Part shown: in pieces, positions 22,933-32,869 of the stretch
Position numbering within the stretch: position 1 is the stretch's first letter
Layout: each line of letters begins with the position of its first letter
Assembly: GCA_026260175.1 (NCBI GenBank)
Contig: JAKCWW010002848.1
Location: 1-33,613, forward strand
Length of the DNA: 33,613 nucleotides
Reading direction: 5' to 3'
Source: Reticulitermes lucifugus
Taxonomy: Eukaryota; Arthropoda; Insecta; Blattodea; Rhinotermitidae
Notes under the pieces: model-generated
Told to the model about the DNA's origin: nothing
Database searches by the model: none
What the model saw: the letters and a program-made list of their open reading frames with translations, nothing else
Position numbers and translations under genes: made by a program

Positions 22933-23008
22933 TGTGCGTGTCGAACTTCCTAATGATGGTCTCGATGATAGTGGTTCTGGGGGCCACGTGCCCCCTGCGA
23001 ACCGGCAT
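22933..23008 (-). CDS. sei: ERG-type K+ channel (KCNH2/seizure), coding exon 1
   Basis: This is the first coding exon of an ether-a-go-go-related (ERG, Kv11) voltage-gated potassium channel, a plasma-membrane channel that repolarises excitable cells. The minus-strand ATG at 23008-23006 opens 25 codons beginning MPVRRGHVAP, continuing RTTIIET and then IIRKFDTH. This matches the PAS-cap of the ERG family (human KCNH2 also starts MPVRRGHVAP with a following TIIRKF). EAG and ELK channels start differently, so the subfamily call is firm. In the family, this cap binds the channel core and slows deactivation; its two arginines (R4, R5) are present. The exon ends after 76 coding bases at A|GTGAGT (donor GT at 22932-22931), phase 1, which I recall as the human exon 1 boundary. 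The start is supported by an in-frame TGA upstream at 23045-23047. The rest of the PAS domain, the transmembrane core and the cyclic-nucleotide-binding homology domain must lie on later exons beyond the left edge or unseen in the intron. Confidence 0.93.
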
Positions 23009-23230
23009 GGCTAGGCCTAGCAACACCACTACATATTCACTAGCTCACTCCCTACACTACACGTCCAGCCGCTGACAACGCGGCGAACAACTGACGGCTA
23101 ACGGCGCTAGAGCACGGGGCGCGCCCTGTGGCGGCAACAGCCGCGATGACGTCATGCCGCTCCACGAGGCGCACTTATATCCCGTGGGGAGACGATAAGT
23201 CTATGTTCTGAGCCAGCTTAATCCATTGGC
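23009..23230 (-). promoter_or_regulatory. Probable ERG promoter and 5' leader, CpG-dense
   Basis: Immediately upstream of the ERG start codon is a GC-rich stretch in an otherwise AT-rich window, with about 19 CpG between 23061 and 23190. It carries a perfect CRE palindrome TGACGTCA at 23147-23154, a TATA-like GATATAAG (minus strand) at 23174-23181 and an inverted CCAAT at 23225-23229. A TATA box there would place transcription start near 23145-23150, giving a leader of roughly 140 nt. An initiator-like TCAGTT (minus) at 23089-23094 is an alternative start. The motifs are seen directly; promoter function and start site are inferred. Confidence 0.6.
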
Positions 23231-24439
23231 AATCTATATTTCATAGAAGCATGATCGCCCATCTACATTTACGTCTCCGAGGTGGACTCTTCCCTTCAAA
23301 CGTTTAAACATAATTTTTTTAACTGGTGCTTATCCCCCGTGCGTGATAAATGTGTCACCTACCTCATCCACCTTGATTTTGAACCTTTTCAAGCACAGAG
23401 TTTACTTTCTGTACCACCAGGTTTAACATTAACAATTCTACGTTATATTTACACAGTGTATTTATTTGTTTTATATCTATCTCACAACAAACAGCGATAA
23501 TTTCCCTACACATCACTGGCTGACTTGTTTTCATAACCGAGACGGGAAGTGTTTACTGCGTGGTACCAGCTGAATGTTTAAATCTAGTTCGAGCTATTGT
23601 TTATCTCCAAAGGATTAAATGCGTTGTTTAATGACACTGTCAGTTGCTGAGATCATAGAGAGTCGGTCCACCATGATTAGATTATCCTAATACGTGGTTA
23701 AGAGCAGGGGTGTACAAGTTTTTCAGAACTCTAGGAGCTACCTCAAAATTCTAAGCGCCAGAAGTGTGACAAGAAGCAAGTTCCATACTGAGGACCCACA
23801 AATCTTAGGCGCCATCGTCAGCCGTGGAATGCTTTCCACGACTGACGATCCTTCATACTTCATATACACTTAAACGGTTTTATGCAATTATAAAGTATTT
23901 TTAATGTGAAAGTGGAGATGTCCATCTTAATGCAGTATATAATTTTTCCTCTCTCTGCATTTTTAAAAGGCCTGATGATGGCTCGCATTTAGAGCCGAAA
24001 TATATAGGCGTGAATAAATTGATAAAAACTGACGTTTGTGTGACTGATTTGATGAAGATACTTGTGATAACACAAACAGCTGACCACTAATGATAACGTT
24101 GACAGTATGAAATTTACAGTCGTCTGAGGTATGATATCATTCAGCCTTGTAGGTATGCGCTGACATTTTGGAGCAAGTTGTTGCCTATATATTTACGGTA
24201 GACAGAGGCATCAGGATGTTTCGAAACGTCGAAATATGTACAGACTACAAGATGTCACATCTGAGAAGATAATAAATCTCATATTCTCCTGCGTGAGAAA
24301 ATCAAATCTCTCACAGACTGAGGTAAAACAGGATGCTGAGGAAGATATTGGTGCCTAAGAGAGAGAAATTACCGTTTTCTTTGCATTCTGGTGATGAGAC
24401 AGGACGTATTGGTTGGTCTACTTACCTTTCCTGTCTGTG
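23231..24439. other. ERG upstream region, no exon
   Basis: Holds a 36-nt hairpin at 23814-23849 (listed separately) and a LINE-3'-end-like phrase CTGATGATGGCTCGCATTTA then GAGCCGAAAT near 23972-24001. No coding evidence. Confidence 0.35.
23814..23849. repeat. Short perfect-type hairpin
   Basis: ATCGTCAGCCGTGGAA and TTCCACGACTGACGAT form a 16-bp stem with one mismatch and a 4-nt loop. Confidence 0.7.
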
Positions 24440-24530
24440 TTTAAGAAATTCATTACAAGCAGAGTTCTGTCTTCTGGGATGTGACATCGTGTGGTCCCAC
24501 AGTTTGTCACAAATATTTTGGAGAAAATTG
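24440..24530 (+). repeat. Interspersed repeat family F fragment
   Basis: GAGTTCTGTCTTCTGGGATG followed by TGACATCGTGTGGTC resembles the minus-strand sequence GTGTACGCTCCTGTGGGATG followed by TAATGTCATGTAGGTC at 29815-30010. Confidence 0.4.
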
Positions 24531-25734
24531 TTGCTATCAATTACAGAGCAGAAGAAATACTGAACCAAATTGCAGATTCGACAAATTACTCCGAAACGCC
24601 TGCAAAAATTTCTAGCAGCCTATACAGCGCCACACCTCTAAAAGCAGAATCTTCTTAGACGCCGTAGTGAGACGTTTGTGTCTTCCTTAGTGGGGTATAA
24701 GAAGTTTTGCTCTATAAATTTTTCATTTTGCAGAAAACTGCATAATGAAGAACTTCGTGTCTTGTATTTCTCAGGAAATATGATTAGAGTGATTAAATCA
24801 AATAGGATGAGATGTGACATGCATAATAGCGATGACAACTGCAAATCAGGAATTTAATCTCAAAACCTGAAGAAGACAGGCTACTTCGGATATCTATGCT
24901 TAAATTCGAGGATAACATTAAACTGAATCCTAAATGATAGTGTGTGACGGTATGAACTGGATTTAGTTTTCTTAGGACGGATCTTGGACTGTAGTGAACA
25001 TGGTAAAGAACTTCCGGGTTCCAAACGAGACGGGAAATTTTGTGAGGAGCTGAGAGGCTGTTAGCTTGTTTCTGATTTCGATAAAACGATGTCTGATCAA
25101 CTCTTCACGCCTCAGACGCAGATATACCATGCTCCTGATTGTACTTGATATTAGTAATTGTCATTAAACCCATATATTTATTTACCGGCATCTAATTATT
25201 TGGCGACACTCAACTACTGATGGGCATTAATAAAAGCGCTTTAGGATAGAACAGCTGAATTTGTCTTTCATTAACAAGTTTAAGTATATGGAGGCTAGAA
25301 TTCACAAATTTTACATCTCGGCAGAAATTATCAGCTTCAAGATCCGGCCGCTCTACTCCGGTGTGTCTAGACGCTGTTACAACGCAAGAGGTTTTGTTTT
25401 ACGTAACACCGTCTAACGGCAGCAATGTTATGCAGTTACGGAGGAGTGAATCTGAACACAGTCCAAGCGGTGTTACTGCCGAAGTTAGATATTGCTTGCA
25501 CCTCAGACAGAGAAAATGCTGACTGACTTTTCCGTGGTTTTACTCCATTTCCTTAGAACTGCCATGATACTATCTCACGGTAGGAACAACCGCCCACCTC
25601 CGCGTTATTCGTCAATCATCCCATCATTCGCCGTTTTATGGTCTTCAATTACTGAAAGCGTCACTTTTTTTGTGGTGAAGGGCCCCGCAGCAGAAGCTAC
25701 GGACGCACCGCAGCCTTGAGGTTTATTGTGCAAC
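24531..25734. other. No gene seen
   Basis: AT-rich, with no exon or repeat family supported. Confidence 0.4.
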
Positions 25735-25739
25735 CCTGT

Positions 25740-25945
25740 GATGAAGATGATTAGGTTTTTTCGTTTTTCCGTCTAATGGAGAACCGGTGGAAAGAAATTT
25801 ACAGGAGAAACCCAAATTACTCGGGGAAAAACCTACCCCAGTGCCACTTTGTCTACCACAAACCCTACATGGACTGACCCGGGATCGAACCCGGGCCTCC
25901 GCGGTGGGAGGCCGGCGACTAACCACCTGGGCTATGGCAGACCAT
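25740..25945 (-). repeat. SINE family B copy
   Basis: On the minus strand the A-box-like TGCCATAGCCCAGGTGGTTA lies near 25939-25920 and the B box GGCCCGGGTTCGATCCCGGG near 25897-25878. The body contains GGCACTGGGGTAGGTTTTTC. It is better preserved than the copy at 7290-7530. Confidence 0.8.
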
Positions 25946-28828
25946 AAACGTCACTTAATAAATAAAAAAGCAAATTGATCCATAACAGACAAAAATACGT
26001 GTCCTCAGTTGCTGGGGATATCGTTAAATAAACTCTAAATAAATAATACAAAGGAACGTTTCACATAGATATATAAAGTTTTCTCTGAAAGTCCATTACG
26101 ATTTGCATAATATAGTACTAACTGTGGGCACTTAAACAAATAGCAGATACTGTGGCAGTGAACTGCCACACCATGACTAATGTTTACCGACCGGGAAATA
26201 AATCTCGCGGCTTCCTGCAAAGACCGCAACCCATTCGACTTCACAGTATTGCGAGGAAGTCACACAATACACGCGCACTCGAGTTAGCGTGTAGTGTTTA
26301 GTGCTTCCACACAGCGGTGAGAAAACGAAATCGATGACCTATCTGACGTCAAGGTTGAACGATAGAAATTATGGTTATGTTCTGTGTACAGTCCGGTCAA
26401 CAAACATATCACACTTAAATACGGATAGAAATATATTAAAATGGTATTGTAGAAGTGGGGTTTGATTTTGTGGGCTGGGTTCATCTGGTTCAAGCAGGGT
26501 ACAATGTTAGGCATTTTGAACCACGTATTAGTTACTTGTTTGTGTCCTCTTTGGTGCACAGTTTTCTGAAACCTTAATGCAACTGTAATATGCAGAGGAT
26601 ATTTCCCCGTCATATAATAAGTTGCAGGAGTACGATAGCTCATTAGTGACCCCACACATCGCAATGGTCACGATATTCTCTGTTTGCCTTATACTCCAGC
26701 TTTGAAAACTTTTTAAATCAGTGACAAAAGTATGATTCCAGGCCTTCCGGCTAACGTGTCTTCAGATTGCAGTATTGTAATCTACGATACGGTTGTGTTA
26801 ACTTTTGTTGTTGTATATGACCACATACACTAATTTTTTTAAGTTTGAATGCTGGCAAGTTTATGGGAACAATAAATTTTAAACATCGCGCAATATAAAT
26901 ACAAAATATCCACAGGCATACACGCAAATAAAGAAATCACAGTAGAATGTGCAGAATATTTAATTCGCATTATTTTAACGCAATTCTGGACTACTACTTG
27001 CAAATTTTAAAATTGGCCTGTTTTCATACACCTCAATGACAGGAGCACCAACAACACAACTTGTTGCTATAACCTAATCTCTGCTAATAACTGGCTGAGA
27101 GTAGCACAAAAGACATAAATAGTAGCCTAGGAAATGAAACGTATTTATGTCACCAGACCAGATGCTACTTAACCATGTGATATCGCTGGCGCTTTTTCCG
27201 TATGTGTATGGGAGACATATAGCGCCACCTATTGGAAGCTTTGGAACTTCCTGCAAAGTGAGTTCTAAGCAAGTTCTCTCAAGAGCATCTCAACTAAGAT
27301 CTGGAAAGTTAAGAGTTTCACAGAGTTTGTAAATTCTGTAGTTGAAGAAAAGTTTTGAGTTACAGTCAACTGCATTATTTTCTGAGTATCACGCTGTTCT
27401 AAAGTTTAACAATTTGTCAAGAATAAGTCGTCTTGATACAACCTGACGCTATTTTATATAAAGAATCACACAAACATAAAAGCACGCGCAGGCGCACAAA
27501 CGATAATTTACCATCAGCAAATAGGTAATCAGCGAAGAGAATGTTAGTTTAAAAGCATTAGCTAAAGGAAAAATAAGTAGGGCTACTTCCGAGTGCCAAA
27601 ATCTTTTCAACTGAAATTAAAATTGCTAGAGATACATGAGGAAGATCATCATCATCACAATGATCAACTGGCACAAGATACAGAAGTGAAAGGAGAAACA
27701 TCTGAGACAAACCTTCAATCTGGTAGGCATTTCGGCTATTCGTCCTTTATTTATTTACGTACAAATATACATATGTAATCTGACCTAACAGCGAAAAGTG
27801 ACAGAAATTATGAAATTTAATCTGTACCCTTCCCAACACATATGGTAATCATGTCTCTCAAAACGACATGCAAGAATTGCAGTATAAATTTTTGGATAAA
27901 ATTTGAATCCTCCTCATGACCGTTTCTGTAATTATGTGAATGAGCTTTAACTTCGTAATATGAGGAGTTATTTCTGCTTTAAAAGTTAGCTACTAGACAC
28001 TGTGATATTGACAATGACAGAAACCATAACCCATTTACAATTCTGGTATTTATGCTACAGGGCGCATAAAAAATCACAAAATTTTCCTCTCTTCTAAGAT
28101 GTTTTATGTCTTTGGAGACCTCAGCATCTGGTCAGGCCCCCTTCATTTGTAGAAATTAAATTATAAATGAAAAAATGAAACTTCGCCCACTGCTGCTTTT
28201 GTGTTCATATGAAGGACACAATTTAATACCTTCATCAGTCATTAGCAAACTCCTTTTTTAACAGAAGTGAAGAAAGTCTCATTCATTTGTTACGAATTTT
28301 TAAATACATCACGAAGTTTTAAAAACTTCCATGCTGACATTTTCGCCTAAAACCCAGTATTTTCCAATATATTTCCTGGTCAATCTACTTACAAATTTAC
28401 TTTTTGTGTTCTACAGTCATCCGAAATTTTCAAGGTATGACAGGAAAGCTGTCTTTCCACAAATAATGTTGTACACACCAAATATAAAAAAGTGGTTCTT
28501 CAAAGTGAAATGACTCGTTGGCAATGCGTGACATAATCATCTCCTCTGAACACAGTAGAGTAACCCAGGGTAATATTTTTAAAGTGAAAATTTATATGAT
28601 CGGGCCTACAAATGTTTAATGTATTGACATAACACATGTGTAAGAGGGCCACAAACTTCAGGTTGTCTTGTAATATTCCCTTTCTGCTCTCCACAATACA
28701 GCATACAAACAGACATCTTGTCTAGTGACGTCAAAATTTGACGTTAGAGAATGTGTAATTAACATTTTTAAAGAATTCGCTGAACTCTCAAAAGATTTAG
28801 ATTTTGGTCATGTGGGATTGAACGTTTT
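25946..28828. other. Gene-free intergenic stretch
   Basis: A 126-codon minus ORF at 26284-26664 has no recognised motif and low-complexity background codons. A 20-bp palindrome (TGTGGCAGTGAACTGCCACA) sits at 26151-26170. Otherwise nothing supportable. Confidence 0.35.
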
Positions 28829-29286
28829 CAGGGGCGGCCCAACAGTGTAGAATAATTAGGTGGCCGGCTAGGGTGGCAAGTTAAATGAGGCCCCAGATTC
28901 GCGGGACAATATAAAATTAAAAATTAAAATTTGTATAATTCAGTGGTGCATCGGCTAGGGCTTGTGCGGCTCTTAGCTTGGGTTATGCGCTGGCTCACCG
29001 ATCGCCGAAATGAGGTACTGCGCGCAGATATACTGTCTCGTAAAGTGCCGTTAGTTTATTTGATTTCAGGAATGCTGGTTAGAGAGACTGAAAAAATCAA
29101 ATAATTATGCTTCAGACAAAGAATATTTTAAGTGCGTTAAACAGCAAACAGGTATAAAATATTATCTTGTTCAAAAATACCTCAGCTAAAATCTGCCTAT
29201 GGGAAGGCGGGGGAAGGGGGAAGTGCGCCAGGAACGTGGTTCACCTAGGGCGCCACTTTCTAGCAGCTAGTTTAGGGCCGCCCCTG
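28829..29286. mobile_element. Non-autonomous hAT-like transposon, 458 bp
   Basis: The ends are CAGGGGCGGCCC (28829-28840) and its exact inverse GGGCCGCCCCTG (29275-29286). The subterminal phrases AGGTGGCCGGCTAGGGTGGC and CACCTAGGGCGCCACTTTC are also loosely inverted. CAGGGGCGGCC termini are characteristic of hAT elements. The flanking octamers (AACGTTTT and AAAGCTGT) match at only 5 of 8 positions, so the target duplication is decayed or absent. No transposase is encoded. Confidence 0.75.
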
Positions 29287-29814
29287 AAAGCTGTGTACTC
29301 TAAGTTAGTTGCTATTGCTCAAGCGGAAGGCACTGCCTCCATCTTTAAACCTGAAATAAGCTAAATTTGGAAAGTGTCATGTTATGTAGGAGTTAGGGAA
29401 TAAAACACGTGATGTAGGACGGGTATGAGTCGGAACACAGGATGGGGGAAACGTCATGGCCCAGATGAGCCAGTAACAAACACAGTCTCTCGAAATGTCA
29501 ATTACTCACATATATATATAACCTGCAAATTATTCAACTTCCTTATTCCCACACCCCCCCCCCTCCCGCCTATATCACACAGACCTTCAGCCAAAAATAA
29601 GTCCCCTGCACTCTGCTTTCAAACCCCAGACACCCATCCACCCAAATTCCCCCCCCCCAACAAACACATACATGAAAGGGTTCTAATATGATCACATTAA
29701 GGCCGTCAGCCCAGACTACAAATAGGTTAACGTAAGCGCAATTTGCCTTATATTTACAAGATTTCGTTGTCTTAGCCCAGTGATGCATTTCGTAAGCAGA
29801 ATGGCTAAATTGAT
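29287..29814. other. No gene; C-rich runs
   Basis: Poly-C tracts near 29554-29569 and 29649-29658, and an (AT)n run near 29511. No exon seen. Confidence 0.4.
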
Positions 29815-30010
29815 CGAGGTACGTTGACTTGCACTTTGAGCAAGACTCCGGCCTTAGATTTTTGGTTGGTTGGTTGGTTTTTACTTGTCCCGCTCTGACC
29901 CTGAAGGTGGAGGCAGTACATTCCTAGCTGGTCTACCGACCTACATGACATTACATCCCACAGGAGCGTACACTTAACACTGAAAGCCACGAGAATCCAA
30001 AATCTCAAAG
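29815..30010 (-). repeat. Interspersed repeat family F with (CCAA)n end
   Basis: On the minus strand the sequence runs from TGTACGCTCCTGTGGGATG to CTGCCTCCACCTTCAGGGTC and ends in (AACC)n (plus 29864-29878). The minus frame WDVMSC...GMYCLHLQG is a translation I associate with a dispersed insect repeat. It lies just 3' of the unidentified membrane-protein exon and may be part of its 3' UTR. Confidence 0.45.
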
Positions 30011-30141
30011 TTTGTCTCAAATTCTATTCCATTGACAATGAAGATTCTACAGCATCATACACATTTTTGCTAATATTTGCCGCTGCTCAAAATCGACACA
30101 GACTTCTCCCCTAAGTTTCAACAGTAGCAACAGAATAACAT

Positions 30142-30536
30142 TTACTGTGTGTATTTTGAATAATCGTGTGCTATAATCTTGCAGGCCACACCGCACATGG
30201 CAAAAAGGCTTGCCAACATGAATATGAGTCCAGAGGGCTTGGCCCCCAGCAGCAGCGCCCAGCAACAAGCGCATAATTGCAAGGTCAGCAAGACCAGACT
30301 GAGGTACACGGCAACAATCAGCAGGAAGGTTCTCACAAAAGTCAGTCCAGCCTGGATTTTTGAGCTTGAGGTCTGAATGTACGACAAGGCATGGGGCAGA
30401 CATCCTCTGAAGCAGTATGCAGGGAACTGCCGGATACGATCCAGAGACGTGCTCCTGGTCAAGTGGGCCTTCATGGTGATGGCAGGAAGCCTGTGGGATT
30501 TGATGAGGCCAATGGCAGAGCCACTCTCAGAAGCAC
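30142..30536 (-). CDS. Terminal coding exon of an unidentified membrane protein
   Basis: The minus strand has a good acceptor (TTACTGTTGCAG, AG at 30538-30537), then 130 codons and a TAA at 30144-30142, entered in phase 1. Codons are GC-rich at third positions (many CTG, GCC, ATC, ACC), unlike the surrounding DNA, which argues for a real exon. The product begins ASESGSAIGL, has a basic Ser/Thr-rich stretch (residues about 24-36), a Cys-containing section with FPAYCFRGC, then hydrophobic segments at about residues 69-97 (TFLLIVAVYLSLVLLTL, then CACC) and 101-121 (SGLIFMLASLFAMCGVAC), and a short polar tail ending YSKYTQ. The topology suggests two closely spaced membrane helices. I do not recognise the family. 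The other two frames are closed soon after the acceptor. An ATG at 30474 could also start a 110-residue product. It lies on the ERG strand, about 7.1 kb upstream of ERG exon 1. Confidence 0.68.
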
Positions 30537-30562
30537 CTGCAACAGTAATTTGCGGGACTCAT

Positions 30563-31080
30563 AACTGACTGTCCGGCTCACTAGTTGGCTGGCTGATTAC
30601 TGGCTGGCTGACTCCCAAGCTGGCTACTCGAAAGAATGTCAGGGTGACTTTTATCCTAATGACTGGTTCAACGAATTACTGACTGTCTCACTCTCTGACT
30701 GACTGATTATGTGACTTGTTGTCTGAATGAATTACTGGCTAAGAATTTGTCTGATTGGCTGGCTGTAAAGTAAAGCGAGTCGAGTCAATTCAAGTCAAGA
30801 TGTCCCAAGGTAGCCAATAAAGGCATATGGCAATCGAGGTAGAGTTCGACTCATTCTTAATTCTGACACTAGATGGACACAGTGGTCAGCCTCACGCACC
30901 AGTCGCTTTATCCCTAAGAAAACAGCACCGTACCCTAGGAAGCTGAGATTAAATTACTGGTTGAATGCTTAACAGACTGACTGAATAAATGGTGGCTGAC
31001 TGATTACCTGGTTGGTCGAATGAATGGCTGGGTGAGAGATTAGCTGACCTGTTACCTGAATGAATGAATGGTTGACAAAT
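30563..31080. repeat. Degenerate CTGA/CTGG/TGAA repeat array
   Basis: Runs of CTGACTGACTGATT, TGGCTGGCTG and TGAATGAATG recur at 30563-30780 and 30950-31080 with much decay. A SINE A fragment interrupts it. It lies in the intron between exons 31708 and 30536. Confidence 0.6.
30835..30945 (-). repeat. SINE family A fragment, highly degenerate
   Basis: CACTAGATGGACACAGTGGT followed by CAGCCTCACGCACCAGTCGC and TTTATCCC aligns to the body of the 19101 copy (GCTAGATGGGGGTGGGTGGT..CAACGCCACGCCCCGGCCGC..TTTACTCCC). The head is missing. Confidence 0.55.
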
Positions 31081-31707
31081 TATTTATCTGTCTAGCTAGC
31101 TTCGCAGATTCCTCGCTTTATTGATAGAGCAAACGGTAAATAACAACTCTTGTTCAAACATGCAGCTACATTCATAACCACGTGACTACACCACTATTCA
31201 CGCTTGTCGCAGCTGCGGCTAATGTCATGATAATTTCCTAGCTATTACATAATTCCTCTCGTTTTATGGAGCCCAAATTTTCAACGATGCATCCACAAGA
31301 GCCCGCCCCTGGATTATATGTATTTTACATCCTCACAACCTGTATTTTTAGACTCACTTTATTATTGTCTTCCCGTCTCGACTAGAATTTCTATGCAATT
31401 CCTATCTCTCCCAAACGTGCTACGTGCCCTGCCCATCTGACGCCGCTCCATCTGGTCATCCTAACAATTAGCCTGATCACTACATATCAATGCTGTTAGA
31501 ACTTGTAACACAGCCTCTACGTTCAATGCCAAAGTTCACGCTCTTTTATCTGAAGAAAAATTAATGTTGCAATTCGGAGACGTGCCCTGTCGTCTTCTGT
31601 TTTGTTTGGCTTTTTGCTGTCCGATAAGCCGAAATCTTTGTCCTTAGCAACAGACAGCCGCAGTGTGTAGTGGCACCCATTATCACCGGACCTCTGACTC
31701 CACTCAC
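31081..31707 (-). other. Intron sequence, no exon identified
   Basis: Lies between the two candidate exons. A frame-correcting exon is expected somewhere between 30537 and 31707 if the exons belong to one transcript, but none is convincing here. Confidence 0.35.
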
Positions 31708-31770
31708 CTCTGGACACGAGAGGTCTCAGTCTGTCCTGCAGTGGTGACTGTGACTGACGCAGGACTCATA
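31708..31770 (-). CDS. 63-nt internal or start exon, same unidentified gene
   Basis: The minus strand shows a strong pyrimidine tract and acceptor (CTTTTTATTCTCTTGCAG, AG at 31772-31771), 63 nt, and a strong donor CAGAG|GTGAGT (GT at 31707-31706). Only one frame is open; it starts with ATG at the second base (31769-31767) and reads MSPASVTVTT, then AGQTETSRVQ. This could be the start exon with a non-coding exon further right, or an internal Ser/Thr-rich exon. It exits in phase 2, whereas the 30536 exon needs phase 1, and a direct join gives a stop within three codons. Either another exon lies between, a weaker acceptor is used (the AG before 30494 is phase-compatible), or the two exons belong to different transcripts. 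Low residue information prevents a family call. Confidence 0.5.
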
Positions 31771-32655
31771 CTGCAAGAGAATAAAAAGTTGCTTAGACAG
31801 ACAAGAGGCGGCAGGGAAACACGATTGTACGTTGTCCCGTGTTTCTGAAGTCATTTTAGTGTGTCAATGTGGTCTGTTTTAGCCCCATAATGCGAGTTTA
31901 TTCACTTCCTGCATCTCAAAAAATATATATAGTTCCTCCAAAATAAATTCCAAATGACTAACTCCAGGGAGAAGAATCCTAACAGTTCCTAAATAAGTAC
32001 ACAGCCCTCCACTTGACCCAGTCCTGAGTCAGAAGAATTCAGTCCACGCCCTCACATCTTATTTTAATACTATCCTCCAATCTGTACCTATGAACTCCAA
32101 ACAGTCTCTTTCCTTCAGTTTTCCCCCACCAAAACCCTGTACTGATATTTCATACGTGCCACATGATCAGCCCATTTCTTTGTCCTTGAAACATGAAGCT
32201 TCTGATGATGCAATTTTGTCCATTGTCCTCTTACTTCTTCCCACTTAGGGCCAAATATCTTCCTCATCATTCTATCAAACAAAAACTAGTTTTTGCTGTT
32301 TGGGATTAACCGATGGGTGTTGTAATGGAGTCATAAGTACGCGTTGTGTATTATTCCCGCAACCAACAGCGAATATTTCCCTACATTGCACTCAACAGGC
32401 TCCTTTTTTTTATGGAAATGCAGTGAGCTTTTTGTGAGGTAAAACTAAATTTGTATACGTTTTTCATACGAACTGCCGGATTATGTTTGATTTTAAGCCA
32501 CCTACAAAGAAGTCATCTGCGATATTTTACAAGAGTACTTTGATTCCCGATGGAAACGGAGAGAGAGATTTTTGCCCAGCACCACCTACTGGGTAAGGGT
32601 AGTTATCCCTGTCCAAGCAATCAAGGCATACACGGGGAGCAGAAATATAAATCCA
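31771..32655. other. No gene seen
   Basis: Upstream intron or intergenic sequence, with no recognised exon or repeat. Confidence 0.35.
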
Positions 32656-32668
32656 CTCATTGGCACTA

Positions 32669-32856
32669 CTTGGAGGTGAATGGTAACGGGAAAGAACCAC
32701 GGCGCAATTTCGATAGGAGGCTGGGTGGGCCCCAGAGCCAGTCTGGAGGGTTTGGAGAAGAGAAAGTCTCTGACTTCTACCGGGATTCGAACCCCGAACC
32801 GCCCAACCCGTAGCTAGTCGCTATACCTACTACGCTACCTCGGCTCCCTTTACCAC
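32669..32856 (-). repeat. SINE family A variant, short copy
   Basis: CTCATTGGCACTA (32656-32668) and CTCATTGGTACTA (32857-32869) are a 13-bp target duplication with one mismatch. The minus-strand head CGAGGTAGCGTAGTAGGTA and B box CGGGGTTCGAATCCCGGTAG match family A. The body beyond the first ~130 bp diverges, so this is a shortened subfamily of about 188 bp. Confidence 0.8.
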
Positions 32857-32869
32857 CTCATTGGTACTA

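Noticed and set aside
22802..23029. Longer ERG ORF starting 7 codons earlier and reading through the donor
   Set aside because: The extra upstream codon is GTG, not ATG, and the ERG family starts at MPVRRGH. Sequence after 22933 is intron.
26151..26170. 20-bp palindrome TGTGGCAGTGAACTGCCACA
   Set aside because: A 9-bp stem with a 2-nt centre can occur by chance in 33 kb, and nothing nearby gives it a role.
26284..26664. 126-codon minus-strand ORF
   Set aside because: Background codon usage and no motif; length is within chance for the number of frames examined.
30179..30376. Plus-strand ORF with acceptor-like TTGCAG before it
   Set aside because: It is the antisense of the minus-strand membrane-protein exon, which has better codon bias and a stronger acceptor.
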